Origin: AC-69 sp036519575
Lineage (GTDB): Bacteria > Actinomycetota > UBA4738 > HRBIN12
Assembly (NCBI GenBank): GCA_036519575.1
Contig: DATDKZ010000162.1
Span: forward strand, 1-64,000
DNA length: 64,000 bases
Direction: 5' to 3'
In this document: one piece after another, positions 62,688-64,000 of the stretch
Layout: the number at the start of each line of letters is the position of its first letter
Position numbering within the stretch: position 1 is the first letter of the stretch
Made by a program: the position numbers and the translations under genes
The notes under the pieces: generated by a model
What the model was told of the DNA's origin: nothing
The model's database searches: none
What the model saw: only the letters and a program-made list of their open reading frames with translations

Positions 62688-63750
62688 CCGGCCCCTCGGT
62701 CACCGATCGCCGGTCGCGCTCCAGGCTTTCGGGCGGCTCCGCATAGGCGAAGGCGAAAAGCTCCTCGGGCGGCGGCGGCCCGAGGGAGGTGATCCCGGCC
62801 CGAACGTCGGCCACCCACTCCTTCGCCTCGTCCTCGCAATCGGCCACGAACGACTCGTCGGCAATCCCCGAGGCCAGCAAGTGCTTCAGGTACCGGTCGA
62901 TGGGATCGCGCTCGCGCCACAGCCCGACCTCGTCCGCGCTCCGGTACCTCGTCGCGTCGTCGGCGGTGGAATGCGGCCCCATCCGATAGGTCAACGCCTC
63001 GATCAGCGTGGGACCGTCGCCGGCCCGGGCCCGTTCGGCCGCCGCCCTCGTGACCGAGTACACGGCCAGGACGTCGTTCCCGTCGACGAGCACGCCGGGC
63101 ATGCCGTACCCTTCGGCCCGAGCGTGGATCGGCCCCGCCGCCTGCTCCCGGAGCGGGACCGAGATGGCCCACCCGTTGTTCTGACAGAACAGGATGGCGG
63201 GGGCGCCGAACACTGCGGCCATGTTGGCCGCCTCGTGGAAGTCGCCTTCCGACGTGGCTCCATCGCCGAAGTACGCCAGGGCGCACACGGGTAGATCGTC
63301 GAACCTTGCGCCCATGGCCCACCCAACGGCGTGCACGATCTGGGTGGCGACCGGGACGCAGATCGGCGCGAACCGGCTGGCGATGGGGTCGTACGGACCC
63401 CCGTGCCAGACTCCTCGATGATATTGGAGGTACTCGACGACGTCGACGCCTCTGGCCACGGCCGCGGCGAGCTCGCGGAAGGACGGGAACACGAAGTCGT
63501 CGGGCTCCAGGGCGAAGGCGCTTCCCACCTGGGCCGCCTCCTGGCCCTCGAATGGCGGGTACACGGTGAGCTCGCCCTGACGCTGGAGCGCCATGCACTC
63601 GCGATCCAGGCGGCGGGACAGGATCATCAGCCGCAACAGGTCGCGAAGCTCATCGGCCTTCAGACCAACGTCGGTGTCGCCGACCGCCGTTCCGTCGGGC
63701 GCGACCAGCCGCACCGGGGCGGCGTCGTGCAGGTCCTCGTGCATGGCCAT
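62680..63750 (-). CDS. Branched-chain 2-oxoacid dehydrogenase E1 alpha subunit
   Basis: ThDP-dependent decarboxylase subunit, about 356 residues. ThDP motif GDGATSEGDFHEAANMAAVFGAPAILFCQNN split as GDG...NN; YRMGPHSTADDATRYR is the BCKDH-type phosphorylation-loop region, favouring branched-chain acids over pyruvate. QRQGELTVYPPFEGQEAAQVG in the N-terminal part. Start ATG 63750 (a second ATG two codons on); a GAGG lies upstream. Leads the minus-strand operon E1a-E1b-E2-BtuF-like; no E3 in the window. Confidence 0.93.
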   Translation of the reverse strand: MAMHEDLHDAAPVRLVAPDGTAVGDTDVGLKADELRDLLRLMILSRRLDRECMALQRQGELTVYPPFEGQEAAQVGSAFALEPDDFVFPSFRELAAAVARGVDVVEYLQYHRGVWHGGPYDPIASRFAPICVPVATQIVHAVGWAMGARFDDLPVCALAYFGDGATSEGDFHEAANMAAVFGAPAILFCQNNGWAISVPLREQAAGPIHARAEGYGMPGVLVDGNDVLAVYSVTRAAAERARAGDGPTLIEALTYRMGPHSTADDATRYRSADEVGLWRERDPIDRYLKHLLASGIADESFVADCEDEAKEWVADVRAGITSLGPPPPEELFAFAYAEPPESLERDRRSVTEGPDG

Positions 63751-63791
63751 GGTCACCGACCTCGGACGGCGGCGGGTGTGCGAGAGCATAT

Positions 63792-64000
63792 ATGCTGCTC
63801 CGCGACGTGGTCCCTTGCGCCTACCTCCGCGCGTTCCAGCCTCTGGAGGCGTTCCCGCTCGATGAGCAGGCCCGGTGGGAGCGCTACATCGTCGGAGGAG
63901 GGATGCTCCGCCGGCCGCGGCCCACCTACCGGCAGTGGATGAGCGGCCGGCGCCTCGGCGTCCTGGCCGCTTCGGAATCCGACGGCGCCGATATCCGACT
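63792..64000 (+). CDS. Truncated CDS at the window end, unknown function
   Basis: Open from ATG 63792 to the edge of the window, 69 complete codons. The product begins LLRDVVPCAYLRAFQPLEAFP, continues EQARWERYIV and then RRPRPTYRQWMSG. The regular composition and lack of stops support real coding, but I do not recognise a domain. Divergent from the BCKDH operon with 41 nt between start codons, so the two share a promoter region. Confidence 0.65.
   Translation, partial: MLLRDVVPCAYLRAFQPLEAFPLDEQARWERYIVGGGMLRRPRPTYRQWMSGRRLGVLAASESDGADIR

Overview
The window is about 64 kb of high-GC DNA, dense with genes and with no transposase, integrase, phage gene, CRISPR array or rRNA. Several signs point to the Actinomycetota. 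The Tad pilus locus has the gene order of mycobacterial Rv3660c-Rv3654c. A DUF5318 gene sits directly before a class A penicillin-binding protein. There is an EtfD-like (Rv0338c) membrane reductase, a dnaK-grpE-dnaJ-hspR-clpB cluster with a HAIR-like operator, many GTG/TTG starts and many apparently leaderless genes. The genus cannot be named; a deep-branching or uncultured lineage fits best.

Layout. 0.2-4.1 kb: secreted subtilase and a first class A PBP. 4.1-4.5 kb: an RNHCP-domain gene whose core is out of frame because of two compensating indels. 4.9-9.9 kb: complete Tad locus (TadZ/Ssd, TadA, TadB, TadC, Flp-like pilin, two TadE-like pseudopilins). 10.0-12.7 kb: DUF5318 and a second PBP. 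12.7-20.1 kb: two two-component systems, a possible small membrane peptide behind an attenuator-like structure, and two polytopic glycosyltransferases. 20.2-24.4 kb: panB, then rpsF-ssb-rpsR-rplI and dnaB, with DnaA-box-like sequences just before dnaB. 24.4-27.0 kb: nth, tRNA-Gly(CCC), trpD, dcd. 27.0-34.1 kb, minus strand: EtfD-like reductase, a third two-component system and a 1025-residue HEAT-repeat protein. 34.3-41.5 kb: chaperone cluster. 41.5-45.7 kb: envelope-stress proteins (PspC, toastrack/LiaF-like, LemA) and an MFS transporter. 45.7-47.5 kb: UPF0173 hydrolase, DUF2090 aldolase-like protein, dodecin. 47.5-58.4 kb: purine run purA-D-E-B-C-S-Q-L-F-M. 58.5-59.6 kb: lone receiver, Kal-like hotdog protein, SH3-like small protein. 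59.6-63.8 kb, minus strand: branched-chain 2-oxoacid dehydrogenase E1a-E1b-E2 followed by a BtuF-like protein. A truncated CDS closes the window.

How it fits together. The purine genes cover most steps from PRPP to IMP plus the first step to AMP; purK, purN and purH are absent here, and the PurE lacks a catalytic histidine. The chaperone cluster appears self-regulated: HspR is encoded in it and its likely operator overlaps the dnaK promoter. The BCKDH operon would feed branched-chain acyl-CoAs into metabolism, while the EtfD-like reductase would pass electrons from acyl-CoA oxidation to quinone.

Signals not explained by gene content: (i) TAnnnT -10 boxes 6-10 nt before start codons in about a dozen genes; (ii) two probable CTG starts (rpsF and the last Tad gene); (iii) the compensated double frameshift in the RNHCP gene; (iv) the divergent PurE; (v) DnaA-box-like repeats before dnaB; (vi) mutually exclusive hairpins before a 41-codon membrane peptide. 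All calls come from reading the sequence; no database search was run.
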